Source: Marinobacter oulmenensis (GTDB lineage Bacteria; Pseudomonadota; Gammaproteobacteria; Pseudomonadales; Oleiphilaceae). Taken from it: a stretch of DNA of 64,000 nucleotides. Each line of letters opens with the position of its first letter. Position 1 is the first letter of the stretch. The stretch is from assembly GCF_014201735.1 (NCBI RefSeq), contig NZ_JACHFE010000008.1, forward strand, positions 1 through 64,000. Reading direction: 5' to 3'. Below the pieces are notes generated by a model. It saw only the letters and a list, made by a program, of their open reading frames with translations. It was not told the DNA's origin and ran no database searches. This document shows, one piece after another, positions 25,638-34,642 of this stretch. A program made the translations under genes and the position numbers.

Positions 25638-27116
25638 ATGAGCACATCCGTTATCATTTCTTTCGCGATATACCTGTTGATGATGCTGGGTATCGGGATC
25701 TATTTTTATCGGAAAACCACCAATCTTTCCGATTACGTGCTGGGCGGTCGGAACCTGCCACCCAGCGTTGCCGCACTCAGTGCCGGCGCCTCCGATCTCA
25801 GCGGGTGGGCCCTGATGGGGCTGCCCGGTGCCATCTTTACCGGCGGTTTTGGCCAGGCCTGGATTGCGGTCTGGACCCTGGTTGGTGTTTACATCAACTG
25901 GACACTGATTGCCGAGCGGCTCCGGGTGTTTACTGAAAAAGCCGGCAATGCCCTGACAGTGCCGGATTACCTGGAAGCCCGTTTTGTCGACAGGCAACGG
26001 GTTCTGCGTACGGTGTCCTCCGTAGTGATGCTGGTCTTCTTCACCTTTTATGTGTCGGCCGGGCTGGTCGGTGGTGCGCTGCTGTTTGAGAGCCTGTTCG
26101 ATCTGGATTATTCCATCGCCCTTTGGGTCGGTGCGGCGGTCATTATGTCCTATACCTTCCTCGGTGGCTTCTCGGCTGCGTCCTGGACCGACCTGATCCA
26201 GGGCCTGATGATGGCCGGAGCCCTGTTTGTTGTGGCTGTCATGACGCTGTTCGCACTGGCCAACGGTGAGACGGCGGCGACCGCCCCCGAGAACGTAGCC
26301 AATCTGCCGGGCTGGACCGAGGACCTGACACTGCTGGGCATGATTTCCCTGGCGGGCTGGGCCATTGGCTACTGTGGTCAGCCCCACGTCGTGGTCCGGT
26401 TCATGGCACTGCGTCGCCGGGAGGATGTCCGTGTCTCTCGCCGTATTGCTCTGGTGTGGTCCACCATCACCATGGCGTCTGCGGTTGCTGTTGGAGCTGT
26501 GGGCTACTACTGGTTCGGCGGTGTGCTGGATGACAGCGAGCGGGTCTTTATCGTCCTGGCCGATACCATGCTGAACCCCTGGGTTGCCGGTTTTGTTCTG
26601 GCCGGGGTGCTGGCTGCCATCATGAGCACCATCGATTCCCAGTTGCTGGTGTGTTCCTCTGCCATTGCCGAAGACATCTACCGTGGCCTGATCCGCCCCA
26701 ATGCTGACCAGAAAGAACTGGTATGGCTGAGCCGTTTCAGTGTTGTTGCGGTGGCCCTGCTGGCGGCGGTGATGGGCATGAACCCGGAGAGCAGTATCCT
26801 GGATCTGGTGTCCTATGCCTGGGGTGGCTTCGGCGCCGCGTTTGGCCCGGTCATCCTGTTCTCGCTGTTCTGGCGTGGCATGAATCGGAACGGGGCCATT
26901 GCAGGCCTGGTCATCGGGGCCGCTACGGTCGCGATCTGGAAGCCGCTGACCGGCGGCCCTGCCGGTCTGTTCGATATCTTTGAAGTGGTGCCGGGCTTTG
27001 TACTGTCGTCCCTGGCTGTTGTTGGCATCAGCCTGCTGACCAACGGTGATCGTGAAGCCCGCAAGTTTGATGGCCTGATGGCCGAGTTCAACAAACCGGC
27101 CGATGCCGAACACTGA
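25638..27116 (+). CDS. putP: Sodium:solute symporter, PutP (proline) type
   Basis: 492 residues with about 13 membrane segments. It carries the hallmarks of PutP: GGRNLPPSVAALSAGASDLSGWALMGLPGA-type motif (around residues 36-65) containing the Na+/substrate region, and GYCGQPHVVVRFMA (about 247-260). AGAGGTGA precedes the ATG. It imports a small organic acid or amino acid with Na+. Proline is the classical substrate, but here the gene leads an operon with DUF1989 and 5-oxoprolinase genes, so 5-oxoproline or another cyclic nitrogen compound is possible. Confidence 0.9.
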   Translation: MSTSVIISFAIYLLMMLGIGIYFYRKTTNLSDYVLGGRNLPPSVAALSAGASDLSGWALMGLPGAIFTGGFGQAWIAVWTLVGVYINWTLIAERLRVFTEKAGNALTVPDYLEARFVDRQRVLRTVSSVVMLVFFTFYVSAGLVGGALLFESLFDLDYSIALWVGAAVIMSYTFLGGFSAASWTDLIQGLMMAGALFVVAVMTLFALANGETAATAPENVANLPGWTEDLTLLGMISLAGWAIGYCGQPHVVVRFMALRRREDVRVSRRIALVWSTITMASAVAVGAVGYYWFGGVLDDSERVFIVLADTMLNPWVAGFVLAGVLAAIMSTIDSQLLVCSSAIAEDIYRGLIRPNADQKELVWLSRFSVVAVALLAAVMGMNPESSILDLVSYAWGGFGAAFGPVILFSLFWRGMNRNGAIAGLVIGAATVAIWKPLTGGPAGLFDIFEVVPGFVLSSLAVVGISLLTNGDREARKFDGLMAEFNKPADAEH

Positions 27117-27134
27117 TTCCGGGAGAACTGAACA

Positions 27135-28004
27135 ATGTCTGATGTACCTGCTGCTTACCAGGCAACCAAAGGCTCGGTGCTGGATGTCAACAAAGCCTTC
27201 TACGACTCGCTGACCCAGGCCAACACCGAACGCGAACTGGTGGCTACGCACACCGTCCCCATGCGGGACGGGCTGGCCTGGACCGTGCCCGCCGGGCACG
27301 TGTTCCGGGTGAAGATTACCGATGGGCCCCAGGTGGGCGACTTCAACATGTGGAGCCTGCACAATCCCCGGGAACGCATGTGGGCGTCCCGGACCCGGCA
27401 GTTGCAGCGGGCCCATGTGAGCACCTATGACCGGCTCTGGTCGACATTGCCTTACCTGCGCCCCATGGCGACGATTATTGACGATACCCTGGCCGATTAT
27501 GGTGTTGATGAAGAGGGCGGGCGCGTACACGACCTGCTGGGAACCCGCTGCGATCCCTACGTCAACCGGCTGCTGACCGGTGAGGATTTCGATTTCCACT
27601 GCCACTCCAACCTGGTTCGTGCTGTGGAGCCCTATGGTCTGACGGAACTGGATGTGCACGACGTGCTGAATATCTTCCAGTGCACCGGGCTGAACAGTGA
27701 CGACCAGTACTTCATGAAGGCCTGTCCGGCGGATAAGGGCGACTATCTGGAGTTTTTCGCTGAAATTGATCTGCTCTGCGCCATGTCGTGCTGCCCCGGG
27801 GGGGATCTGTCGGTGGATCTGTGGGGGGAGAACGCCCGTGACCCGCTGCAGACCTGTAACCCGCTGGGTGTTGAGGTCTACCGCCCGAAACAGGAACTGC
27901 TGGCTAACTGGCGTTCACCGGAATATGCCCCCTATAAGGGGCGGCATGGCCGGCGGAGTCCGGACGTGGACTGGGCTGCCAGGAAACAACAGGGCTGTTG
28001 CTGA
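27135..28004 (+). CDS. DUF1989 (urea carboxylase-associated) family protein
   Basis: 289 residues; GGGAGA lies upstream of ATG 27135, 18 bases after putP. Family motifs are clear: VPAGHVFRVKITDGPQVGDFN (about 54-74), the cysteine/histidine site CHSNLVRAVEPYGL (about 155-168), the NIFQC segment and the CPADKGDYLEFFAEIDLL and SCCPGGD stretches. Family members accompany urea or guanidine carboxylases, and a pair of them forms carboxyguanidine deiminase. Here only one is present. The C-terminus ends in GCC. The exact reaction is unknown; a hydrolytic step on a nitrogenous substrate is likely. Confidence 0.88.
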   Translation: MSDVPAAYQATKGSVLDVNKAFYDSLTQANTERELVATHTVPMRDGLAWTVPAGHVFRVKITDGPQVGDFNMWSLHNPRERMWASRTRQLQRAHVSTYDRLWSTLPYLRPMATIIDDTLADYGVDEEGGRVHDLLGTRCDPYVNRLLTGEDFDFHCHSNLVRAVEPYGLTELDVHDVLNIFQCTGLNSDDQYFMKACPADKGDYLEFFAEIDLLCAMSCCPGGDLSVDLWGENARDPLQTCNPLGVEVYRPKQELLANWRSPEYAPYKGRHGRRSPDVDWAARKQQGCC

Positions 28005-28098
28005 CGATGGCCGGCCTGCCAGTGTCAGGTTTGAAGCCGCCGCGGCTCCGGCCTATGATCGGGCCAGCCGGTAAGCCTCAGGGGACAGGTGAGAAACG

Positions 28099-28809
28099 AT
28101 GAATGGATGCCCACGTATTGAAAATGCAGGTGTCGGGGCCTGGCTGGTTCGCCTTTTTGATGCCATTGAGGACCGGAACCTGCCCTGGATCATGGCCCTG
28201 TCCCGCCGATGTGAGTCGGCATTCGGGGCCGCGCTGGTTGATCTTGTGCCTTCGTACACCACCTTACTGGTTCAGTATGATCCTGTGTGCATGCAGCCTG
28301 AGCAGGCTCGGGAACGGCTGATCGCGCTTCTGGCCGATCTGGAACCCGAGGACATGGACACGAATGAGCCCGTCAAGGAGTTGCCCGTCTGGTATGACCC
28401 GTCGGTTGGACCGGAACTGCCGAGTGTGGCGTCTGACAAGCACATGACGGTGGCGGAACTGATAGACCGGCACACCGCGCCGGTCTATCGGGTGTTTGCG
28501 CTGGGCTTTGCCCCCGGCTTCGGCTTTATGGGCTCGGTGGACCCGAAACTGGAGACCGCCCGGCTGGCCAGCCCCAGGAAGCGGGTTTGTCCGGGCAGCG
28601 TGGCTATTGCCGGAACCCAGACCTCGGCCTATCCCACCATGTCGCCCGGGGGCTGGAACCTGATTGGCCGGACTCCCACGGTGCTGTTTGACCGCAACCG
28701 GGAGCCGATGAGTTTCCTGCAGGTCGGCGACAGGGTACGGATGATGCCGGTCAGCCGGGAGGAGTTTATCCGTCTGGGCGGTGATCCCAGCCCGCAGGAG
28801 GAGAGCTGA
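28099..28809 (+). CDS. pxpB: 5-oxoprolinase subunit PxpB (KipI / allophanate hydrolase subunit 1 family)
   Basis: 236 residues, AGGTGAGA before ATG 28099. The family signatures VYRVFALGFAPGFGFMGSVD (about residues 131-150) and PRKRVCPGSVAIAG...YPTMSPGGWNLIGRTP are present. With PxpC and PxpA it performs ATP-dependent opening of 5-oxoproline to glutamate. Homologous domains also form the carboxyltransferase part of urea carboxylase. PxpC follows after 2 bases, but no PxpA (LamB/YcsF) gene is seen in the window. Confidence 0.92.
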   Translation: MNGCPRIENAGVGAWLVRLFDAIEDRNLPWIMALSRRCESAFGAALVDLVPSYTTLLVQYDPVCMQPEQARERLIALLADLEPEDMDTNEPVKELPVWYDPSVGPELPSVASDKHMTVAELIDRHTAPVYRVFALGFAPGFGFMGSVDPKLETARLASPRKRVCPGSVAIAGTQTSAYPTMSPGGWNLIGRTPTVLFDRNREPMSFLQVGDRVRMMPVSREEFIRLGGDPSPQEES

Positions 28810-28811
28810 TC

Positions 28812-29753
28812 ATGGCCACGGCAAGACAGGGCATGGAGGTCATTCAGGCCGGGCCCATGGCGTCGGTTCAGGACGCCGGGCGGTACGGTGTCCGTCGTTT
28901 CGGCATCACCCAGGGCGGCGCCGCCGACCTGCACGGCTGGGCCTGGGCAAACTGGCTGGTGGGTAATCCGTTTGGCTCGGCTGCCCTGGAGATCACGTTT
29001 GGCGGGCTGAAACTGAAAGCGACAGCGGAGCTTGTGGTGGGCCTGGCCGGTGCGGACCTTGGCGCCACGGTGGATGGTGAACCGGTCGCTCCCTGGAGCG
29101 CCTTCCGGCTCGGGGTGGGGCAGGTGCTGGCATTTCAGGCACCCCGCGATGGCCTGCGGGCCTACCTGGCTGTGGCGGGAGGTTTCGTTGTAGAGCGGGT
29201 TCTCGGCAGTCTCTCCTGTGTTGTCCGGGAAGGGCTCGGTGGTCATGATGGCAGGGGGCATGCCCTGGCCCATGGTGACAGTTTGTTCGTAGGCCCTGAC
29301 GCGGGCAATGCCGGGATTGAGCCAAAGACCGTTCCGACAGACCAGCGCCCGGATTACGCCAATCCCGGCTCCCTCGATTTTGTGCTGGGGGCCCAGGCGG
29401 GTGAATTCCGGGGCCTGAGCCTGTTTGATTTCTTCAACCGTGACTGGATCGTGGATAGCCGGTCCGACCGGATGGGCATCCGGTTGCAGGGCCCCGGGCT
29501 GAGTTGCGCCATGCCGACCATGATCTCCGAGGGACTGGCGCTCGGGGCTGTCCAGGTACCACCGGACGGCCAGCCCATTGTATTGCTGAATGACCGGCAG
29601 ACGATCGGCGGTTATCCCAGGCTGGGCACCCTGTCGCCCCTGGCCTGTAGCCGTCTGGCCCAGTGCCTGCCGGGCAGTCATATACGCTTCCGGCCGGTAC
29701 CGCTGACGCGGGCCCACAACCAGTACGTCCGGTTTCTTCAGCAGTTCCGGTAA
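28812..29753 (+). CDS. pxpC: 5-oxoprolinase subunit PxpC (KipA / allophanate hydrolase subunit 2 family)
   Basis: 313 residues. Signatures are SVQDAGRYGVRRFGITQGGA (about 18-37), DLHGWAWANWLVGNP, and SEGLALGAVQVPPDGQP with LNDRQTIGGYPRLGTL toward the end. It forms the catalytic complex with PxpB. It is the last gene of the putP-DUF1989-pxpB-pxpC operon; 166 bases of non-coding DNA follow with no strong terminator. Confidence 0.92.
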   Translation: MATARQGMEVIQAGPMASVQDAGRYGVRRFGITQGGAADLHGWAWANWLVGNPFGSAALEITFGGLKLKATAELVVGLAGADLGATVDGEPVAPWSAFRLGVGQVLAFQAPRDGLRAYLAVAGGFVVERVLGSLSCVVREGLGGHDGRGHALAHGDSLFVGPDAGNAGIEPKTVPTDQRPDYANPGSLDFVLGAQAGEFRGLSLFDFFNRDWIVDSRSDRMGIRLQGPGLSCAMPTMISEGLALGAVQVPPDGQPIVLLNDRQTIGGYPRLGTLSPLACSRLAQCLPGSHIRFRPVPLTRAHNQYVRFLQQFR

Positions 29754-29919
29754 TCCTCCGTCACTCGGCGCCAGCCAGACTGGTTGTCACTGGCTGGTGG
29801 TCAAAACACCCCGTTTTTAGCGGAAGATTGTCAAACATTTTAAATTCCGCATTTTTAGGTGGTTAGAGACACGTAATTGACTTACTTTATTCCCCTCTTT
29901 TATCAACAGGGTTTTGGTT

Positions 29920-30885
29920 ATGTCTTTTATGGATAGTCTCCTGTCTAACATCAATGGCATTGAAGTCGGTATCGACATTGCGACCAGCATTACGATTATC
30001 GTGTCGTTGATTGCACTGGTTATGGAGTCCCGCCGTCAGGCCCGGCGGGATCGTGAAAAGGGCATCGATCAGAATGCCCGGAATGTGGCGGCCAGCCAGC
30101 TTGCCGGGATGATTTCCAGCCTGTCCGAGGTATTTATTAACCAGGTGGTTCGTACCGGGCAGGAGTATGAAAGTAAAATCGATGTGTTCTTTGAGGACGG
30201 TGGCGAAGACCGTCTGATGGACCGCATTCGTGGCAATGAGCAGTTTCTGGGGGACCGAAAGGGCGAACTGTCGGTGCTCCGGGATTCCATCGGTGATTTT
30301 TTTGAGAGCCTGCACGCCCTGAAGTACCAGATTTTCCCGGTGCTGGATTCCCTCGACGAGGGGGATCGATTCATCAAGGCAATGAAGTCGGAAATCCAGG
30401 ACATCGCGCGCCAGCACTCCAGGCTGGGCGCCGGCTATCTGGCCCTGATCGGCGAATATGAAGCGTTCTGTGACTCACTGCTCGGCACCGAGGAGGACGT
30501 AACCAGTGAGCAGTTCCGGATGGCGATGTCCATCGTCTGTGATCTTGATTACTGGGAGTGGGTCAAGCTCTTTGTTGACGATGAGGAGCGGGAACTCTGC
30601 CAGGAAGTGATCCGGCAGAAACAGTACGACCATGACGTGATCAAGCGGGTGATTGCGGCCCTGTTCAACCTCACCCGTCAGAACCATCTTTACCTGAATA
30701 CCTACATCTATGCTCTGGCTTCCCGGCAGGTCCAGGAAGCACGCATGGAATGCAAGGATGTGCTCTGTAATCTGAGTGCCATCTACCACATGCTGATCTG
30801 CAAGGATTCCGACATGGATCTGGGCGAAGTGATCGAGCGATACAAGAGCGATAACTACTTCGCATTGCAGCGGGAAATTCGCTAA
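29920..30885 (+). CDS. Membrane-anchored helical protein of unknown function
   Basis: 321 residues from ATG 29920 (AGGG 8 bases upstream; TTG 29914 and ATG 29929 are alternatives). One N-terminal membrane segment (about 17-35) is followed by a basic stretch (ESRRQARRDREKG), so the remaining 280 mostly helical, acidic residues are probably cytoplasmic. No motif or family recognised. It converges with the GGDEF/EAL gene, 17 bases apart, and is preceded by an AT-rich leader. Confidence 0.8.
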   Translation: MSFMDSLLSNINGIEVGIDIATSITIIVSLIALVMESRRQARRDREKGIDQNARNVAASQLAGMISSLSEVFINQVVRTGQEYESKIDVFFEDGGEDRLMDRIRGNEQFLGDRKGELSVLRDSIGDFFESLHALKYQIFPVLDSLDEGDRFIKAMKSEIQDIARQHSRLGAGYLALIGEYEAFCDSLLGTEEDVTSEQFRMAMSIVCDLDYWEWVKLFVDDEERELCQEVIRQKQYDHDVIKRVIAALFNLTRQNHLYLNTYIYALASRQVQEARMECKDVLCNLSAIYHMLICKDSDMDLGEVIERYKSDNYFALQREIR

Positions 30886-30894
30886 AACCCCTCC

Positions 30895-30919
30895 TGCCGG
30901 GCTCAGTCCGAGCCCGGCA
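30895..30919. terminator. Convergent stem-loop between unknown gene and GGDEF/EAL gene
   Basis: Ten-base arms TGCCGGGCTC / GAGCCCGGCA around AGTCC lie across the stop codon of the minus-strand gene. T runs are poor on both sides, so the call as a two-way terminator is tentative. Confidence 0.45.
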
Positions 30920-33467
30920 TTTCGCGGGAGGGGCGGCCCACGTGGAAGCCCTGGGCATAATCAATTCCCACGGATCTCACCATCTCCAGCACCTCCTCGT
31001 TTTCCACAAACTCTGCCACGGTCTTCAGCTCGAGCTGTTTGGCCAGGTCCGAGATGCTCACAACAAAGGCCTTGTCTCGTGGGTCATTGACCATGTTGGC
31101 GATGAACTCGCCTTCAATCTTCACGAAGTCGATGGGCAGGTACTTCAGGTAATGGAAGGACGAGAAGCCTGATCCGAAATCGTCAATGGCCAACAGATAG
31201 CCAGCATCTTTCAGGCTGCGTACGAAGTTTTCCAGCAGTCCCATGTTTTTCACCGTGTCCCGCTCGGTGATCTCGAACACGATACGGCCGGGATCCATCT
31301 CATACTGTTTGACCAGCTCGTGGAGCTTGTGCAGGAAGTCCCGGACCAGAATCGAACGGGGCGACAGGTTAATGAACAGCAGCCCGCCATAACCGGTGTC
31401 CCGTACCCGCTGGAAGGCTTTCTCCATGACGATGTAATCCATCAGGTGGACCTTGCCCATGGATTCGGCAATTTCGATGAACTCGCCGGCGGTCATCAGT
31501 GTGTCGTCCGGCAACTGCAACCGGCTCAGAACCTCCACTGCAAACGGGTCGTCACCATTGGGCTGGATCGGCTGGAATACCGGCACCACACTGCGGTGTT
31601 CTATGGCATCGTTGACCAGGACCATTTTCTGGTTCAGGTCATTGAAGATATCTGCGACGTCTTCCTTGTCGGGCAGGCTGATGCGGTTCTTGCCCTGGCT
31701 CTTGGACCGGTACATCAGGTTGTCCACGAACATGAACAGGTCTTTCCGGTTATCGGCATGCTCCGGGAACAGGCCGGCGCCGATGGAGCCGGTGACCCGG
31801 ACAACGCCGCCGCCTGAGGTTTCCAGTGCGAAATTCTGCATGGTTTCCAGCAGCCGGTCACAGACCTTCTTGGCCTGGGCCATGCCGGTTTCCGGCAGGA
31901 TAACCACGAACTCGTCGCCGCCGTAGCGGGCCAGGATGTCGCCGGTACGGAGCATCCGGTTCATGGCCATGGAGAGCTGGCGGAGCAGCTTGTCGCCCAT
32001 GGCGTGCCCGTAGCCGTCGTTGATGGCTTTGAAGTTGTCGAGATCAATCATGACCAGCGCTACCTGATAGTCGTGTCGCTGACTGCGGTCCAGTTCGTAG
32101 TCCAGCAACTCCCAGAACATTCGCTGGTTGTACAGGTTGGTCAGTGGGTCGCGGGTGGCGTAGTACTCAAGGTCCCGGGTGTACTTGTAGATGGCCTTCA
32201 CCGAACCAACCACATTCAGAAGAGTGGACAGAATGCTCTCCAGAACCAGTACTTTGGTGCTGTCTTTGACGATGTCGGCATGAACGCCAATACCGACGAT
32301 GCCGCCGATTTTCGGGGTTTCCACCAGCAGGGATTTGGTCTGCAGTTCGATTTCGGCCGGGGCAAGCTCCAGGGGTGGGCCGTCAGTGTGGACGCTGTTG
32401 TGGTGGATGATCACCTCGCCGGGCAGGGCAAAGTGGCTGTTGCCCTGCAGACGTTTGCGGATGGCATCCTCCATCATTTCGCGGGTTTTTGCAGCAGGCG
32501 GTTTCAGCCAGAAAATCTCAAGGTCGAAGACTTCGTCATCGACCTTGAAGATTGAGAACATGGTGTAGATCTGGATCACCTGATTGATGTCCAGCATCAG
32601 CATGTTGATGTATTCCCGCCAGTCCCTGACCACTTCTGAGGTGATCACGAATTTCTCCAGCAGGCGGATTTCGAACTCCAGCAGATCCTTGTCCACCGCG
32701 ATGCCCCTGAGGCGATCGGCCAGGGTCTCAACCTGGGAGAAAATCTGGTTCAACTCGTGAAAGCCCAGGTCTTCATTTCCGCGGGACAGGCTGCCGAGGT
32801 CGTCCAGAGAGTCCACTCGGGTAATGCGTTTACTCAGCTCCTCCACGGAGTGGTTGACGCGCAGCGTCACCGTCCTGACGGCCCAGAAGCCGAACAGTGC
32901 CGGCAGCGGTGACAACAGCAGCAGATAGTAGAGCAGGTTGCCGTTGGCGATTTCCAACTGGCGGGTCAGGTCCTGTTTCACTTCGATGACGCCCAGTGTG
33001 TCACCGAGGCTGGCATTGGTGTGACACGCCAGGCAGTTTTCTCTGGCTTGCAGGGGATGCAGGTACCGCTGTCTGTCATCGCTGTACCGTTCGATCTTCT
33101 TGCCTTCGTCCATGGCCTGACGGATCAGACTGTCCATCGCTGGTTGATCGATGTAGCCGTAGAGTTCGCTGACCGTTTCGCCGCGATAGACCATCACGTT
33201 CATGCTGGTGGCAGGGGCATCCTCCGGCTGCGACAGCTGCGCCATGAACTGTTCGAGCTGGCTGCGGGTCCAGCCCTGGCTCATCACGAGATACATGGAA
33301 TTGAACGTGTTTTCCGCCACCGACTGGGCGATTTCCTGGGCGCTGTCACGGACACTGGCCTGATAGGCCTGCCGGCAGACAAACAGCAGGATCAGAAAGC
33401 CAATTGCGGAAAAGAGAAAGGTCCGGTTAAGAAGGTAACGTCGGATCGTCGGTGCGTTTCTGGTCAT
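30903..33467 (-). CDS. Membrane GGDEF/EAL protein with periplasmic c-type haem motif
   Basis: 854 residues. Membrane segment 15-31, periplasmic domain 32-178 with a CLACH haem c motif at 145-149, second membrane segment about 179-200, HAMP-like linker, then an unassigned domain (260-430). GGDEF domain: intact GGDEF at 516-520 and an inhibitory I-site RTGD at 507-510, exactly five residues before it. EAL domain: EVL in place of EAL at 645-647, with N700, FEITE 731-735, DD 762-763, K783 and E819 retained. It should make and/or break cyclic di-GMP in response to a haem-sensed signal (redox, oxygen or NO; inferred). Monocistronic. Confidence 0.93.
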   Translation of the reverse strand: MTRNAPTIRRYLLNRTFLFSAIGFLILLFVCRQAYQASVRDSAQEIAQSVAENTFNSMYLVMSQGWTRSQLEQFMAQLSQPEDAPATSMNVMVYRGETVSELYGYIDQPAMDSLIRQAMDEGKKIERYSDDRQRYLHPLQARENCLACHTNASLGDTLGVIEVKQDLTRQLEIANGNLLYYLLLLSPLPALFGFWAVRTVTLRVNHSVEELSKRITRVDSLDDLGSLSRGNEDLGFHELNQIFSQVETLADRLRGIAVDKDLLEFEIRLLEKFVITSEVVRDWREYINMLMLDINQVIQIYTMFSIFKVDDEVFDLEIFWLKPPAAKTREMMEDAIRKRLQGNSHFALPGEVIIHHNSVHTDGPPLELAPAEIELQTKSLLVETPKIGGIVGIGVHADIVKDSTKVLVLESILSTLLNVVGSVKAIYKYTRDLEYYATRDPLTNLYNQRMFWELLDYELDRSQRHDYQVALVMIDLDNFKAINDGYGHAMGDKLLRQLSMAMNRMLRTGDILARYGGDEFVVILPETGMAQAKKVCDRLLETMQNFALETSGGGVVRVTGSIGAGLFPEHADNRKDLFMFVDNLMYRSKSQGKNRISLPDKEDVADIFNDLNQKMVLVNDAIEHRSVVPVFQPIQPNGDDPFAVEVLSRLQLPDDTLMTAGEFIEIAESMGKVHLMDYIVMEKAFQRVRDTGYGGLLFINLSPRSILVRDFLHKLHELVKQYEMDPGRIVFEITERDTVKNMGLLENFVRSLKDAGYLLAIDDFGSGFSSFHYLKYLPIDFVKIEGEFIANMVNDPRDKAFVVSISDLAKQLELKTVAEFVENEEVLEMVRSVGIDYAQGFHVGRPSREMPGSD

Positions 33468-33727
33468 GCAGACAGGGCTCTTTTTTATTCACTTGTGGCC
33501 GATTCTACGGACTTCACTGTGGCTGATCCTGGCCAACGGGGTCTGTTTTGACGCTCATCAAAGGATTGCCCCCGGAACGGGGGAGATTTCACAAGTCTTT
33601 GACAATTGGTGGGAAAATTGTCGAGGAGTCGGGCCAGACCATTTTATCTGCCTGGCTCCTGGCAGGGCCGGGAGGTACACTGGAGATTGTTTGAACACTA
33701 TCAAATTATCGGCGGGAGGAGAGTATA
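33468..33727. other. Divergent intergenic region between GGDEF/EAL gene and AEC transporter
   Basis: It holds a perfect CCCCCGG/GGGGG-type hairpin (33569-33583) with no T run, and a strong ribosome binding site (GGGAGGAGAG) just before the AEC gene. No open frame of note. Confidence 0.5.
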
Positions 33728-34642
33728 ATGCCGGTTGTTGTCCAGGCCCTTTTTCCGGTTTTCGCCCTGATCCTGCTGGGCCACCTGCTTCGGCGTGTGG
33801 GATTCCCGGCCCCGGAATTCTGGCCCCAGGCGGAACGTTTTACCTACTACGTGCTGTTTCCGACGATGCTGGTGTTCAAGCTTGGCCAGGCCCGTCTGCC
33901 GGCTTCCGCCTATGGCGATACCGCGCTTCTGATCGGGTCCATGCTGCTGGCGATGACGCTGGCCCTGGCCCTGGCCCAGGCTTTCTGGCGCTGGCCGGGG
34001 CCGGTGTTTTCCTCGGTATACCAGGGAGCCATCCGGTTCAACTCCTACGTCGGTCTGGCCGCTGGTGGCATGCTGCTGGGCGATGAAGGGCTGTCGCTGA
34101 CTGCGATAGCCGTGGCGGTCATGGTGCCGCTGCTCAATCTTCTGTGCATCGTGATGTTCGCCCTGGTCGCGGACGATGGCCGTATCCAGGCCGGCAAGGT
34201 TTTGAAAGCCATCGTCACCAATCCATTGATCGTCGGGTCAGTGGTCGGCGTGCTCTGGGGGTATTTCCGGATTGGTTTTCATCCGCTGCTGGCGGGTGTT
34301 CTGGAACCCCTCAGCAATCTGGCGTTGCCCATGGGGCTGATGACCGTTGGCGCCGGGCTGCAACTGAGTGCGCTGCGGGGCAGCGTCGCCGCTTTTATGG
34401 TGTCATCGGTCCTGAAGCTGGTGGCCTTTCCGCTGATGACGGTGGGGCTGGCCCGGTTTTTCGGGCTGGAGGGTATGCTGGTCAATGTCGCCGTTTTGCT
34501 GGCGACATTGCCGACAGCAACGTCCGCCTACATCCTTGCCCGCCAGTTGGGTGGCGATGCCCCCCTGATGGCGGGCATTATCAGTGGCCAGACCCTGCTG
34601 GCCATGATTTCCGTACCGTTAATGCTCAGCCTGCTCTGGTAG
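33728..34642 (+). CDS. AEC-family transporter (auxin efflux carrier superfamily)
   Basis: 304 residues with ten hydrophobic segments in two five-helix halves. The family pattern is seen in the first helix (LFPVFALILLGHLLRRVG), NSYVGLAAGG and NPLIVGSVVGVLWG, and in the second half LPTATSAYILARQLGGD. Bacterial members export or import small carboxylates or amino acids; the substrate cannot be told here. The last 24 bases overlap the 3' end of znuA on the other strand. Confidence 0.9.
   Translation: MPVVVQALFPVFALILLGHLLRRVGFPAPEFWPQAERFTYYVLFPTMLVFKLGQARLPASAYGDTALLIGSMLLAMTLALALAQAFWRWPGPVFSSVYQGAIRFNSYVGLAAGGMLLGDEGLSLTAIAVAVMVPLLNLLCIVMFALVADDGRIQAGKVLKAIVTNPLIVGSVVGVLWGYFRIGFHPLLAGVLEPLSNLALPMGLMTVGAGLQLSALRGSVAAFMVSSVLKLVAFPLMTVGLARFFGLEGMLVNVAVLLATLPTATSAYILARQLGGDAPLMAGIISGQTLLAMISVPLMLSLLW

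Noticed and set aside
25521..27659. A 712-codon open frame on the minus strand across putP and DUF1989
   Set aside because: It lies opposite a clear sodium symporter gene with full family motifs; the translated product is His/Gln/Gly-rich and resembles nothing. It is a shadow of high-GC codon usage.
29877..29906. TTGACT-18-TATCAA as a promoter for the unknown gene at 29,920
   Set aside because: It would place the transcription start at or beyond the ribosome binding site, so it is not convincing.
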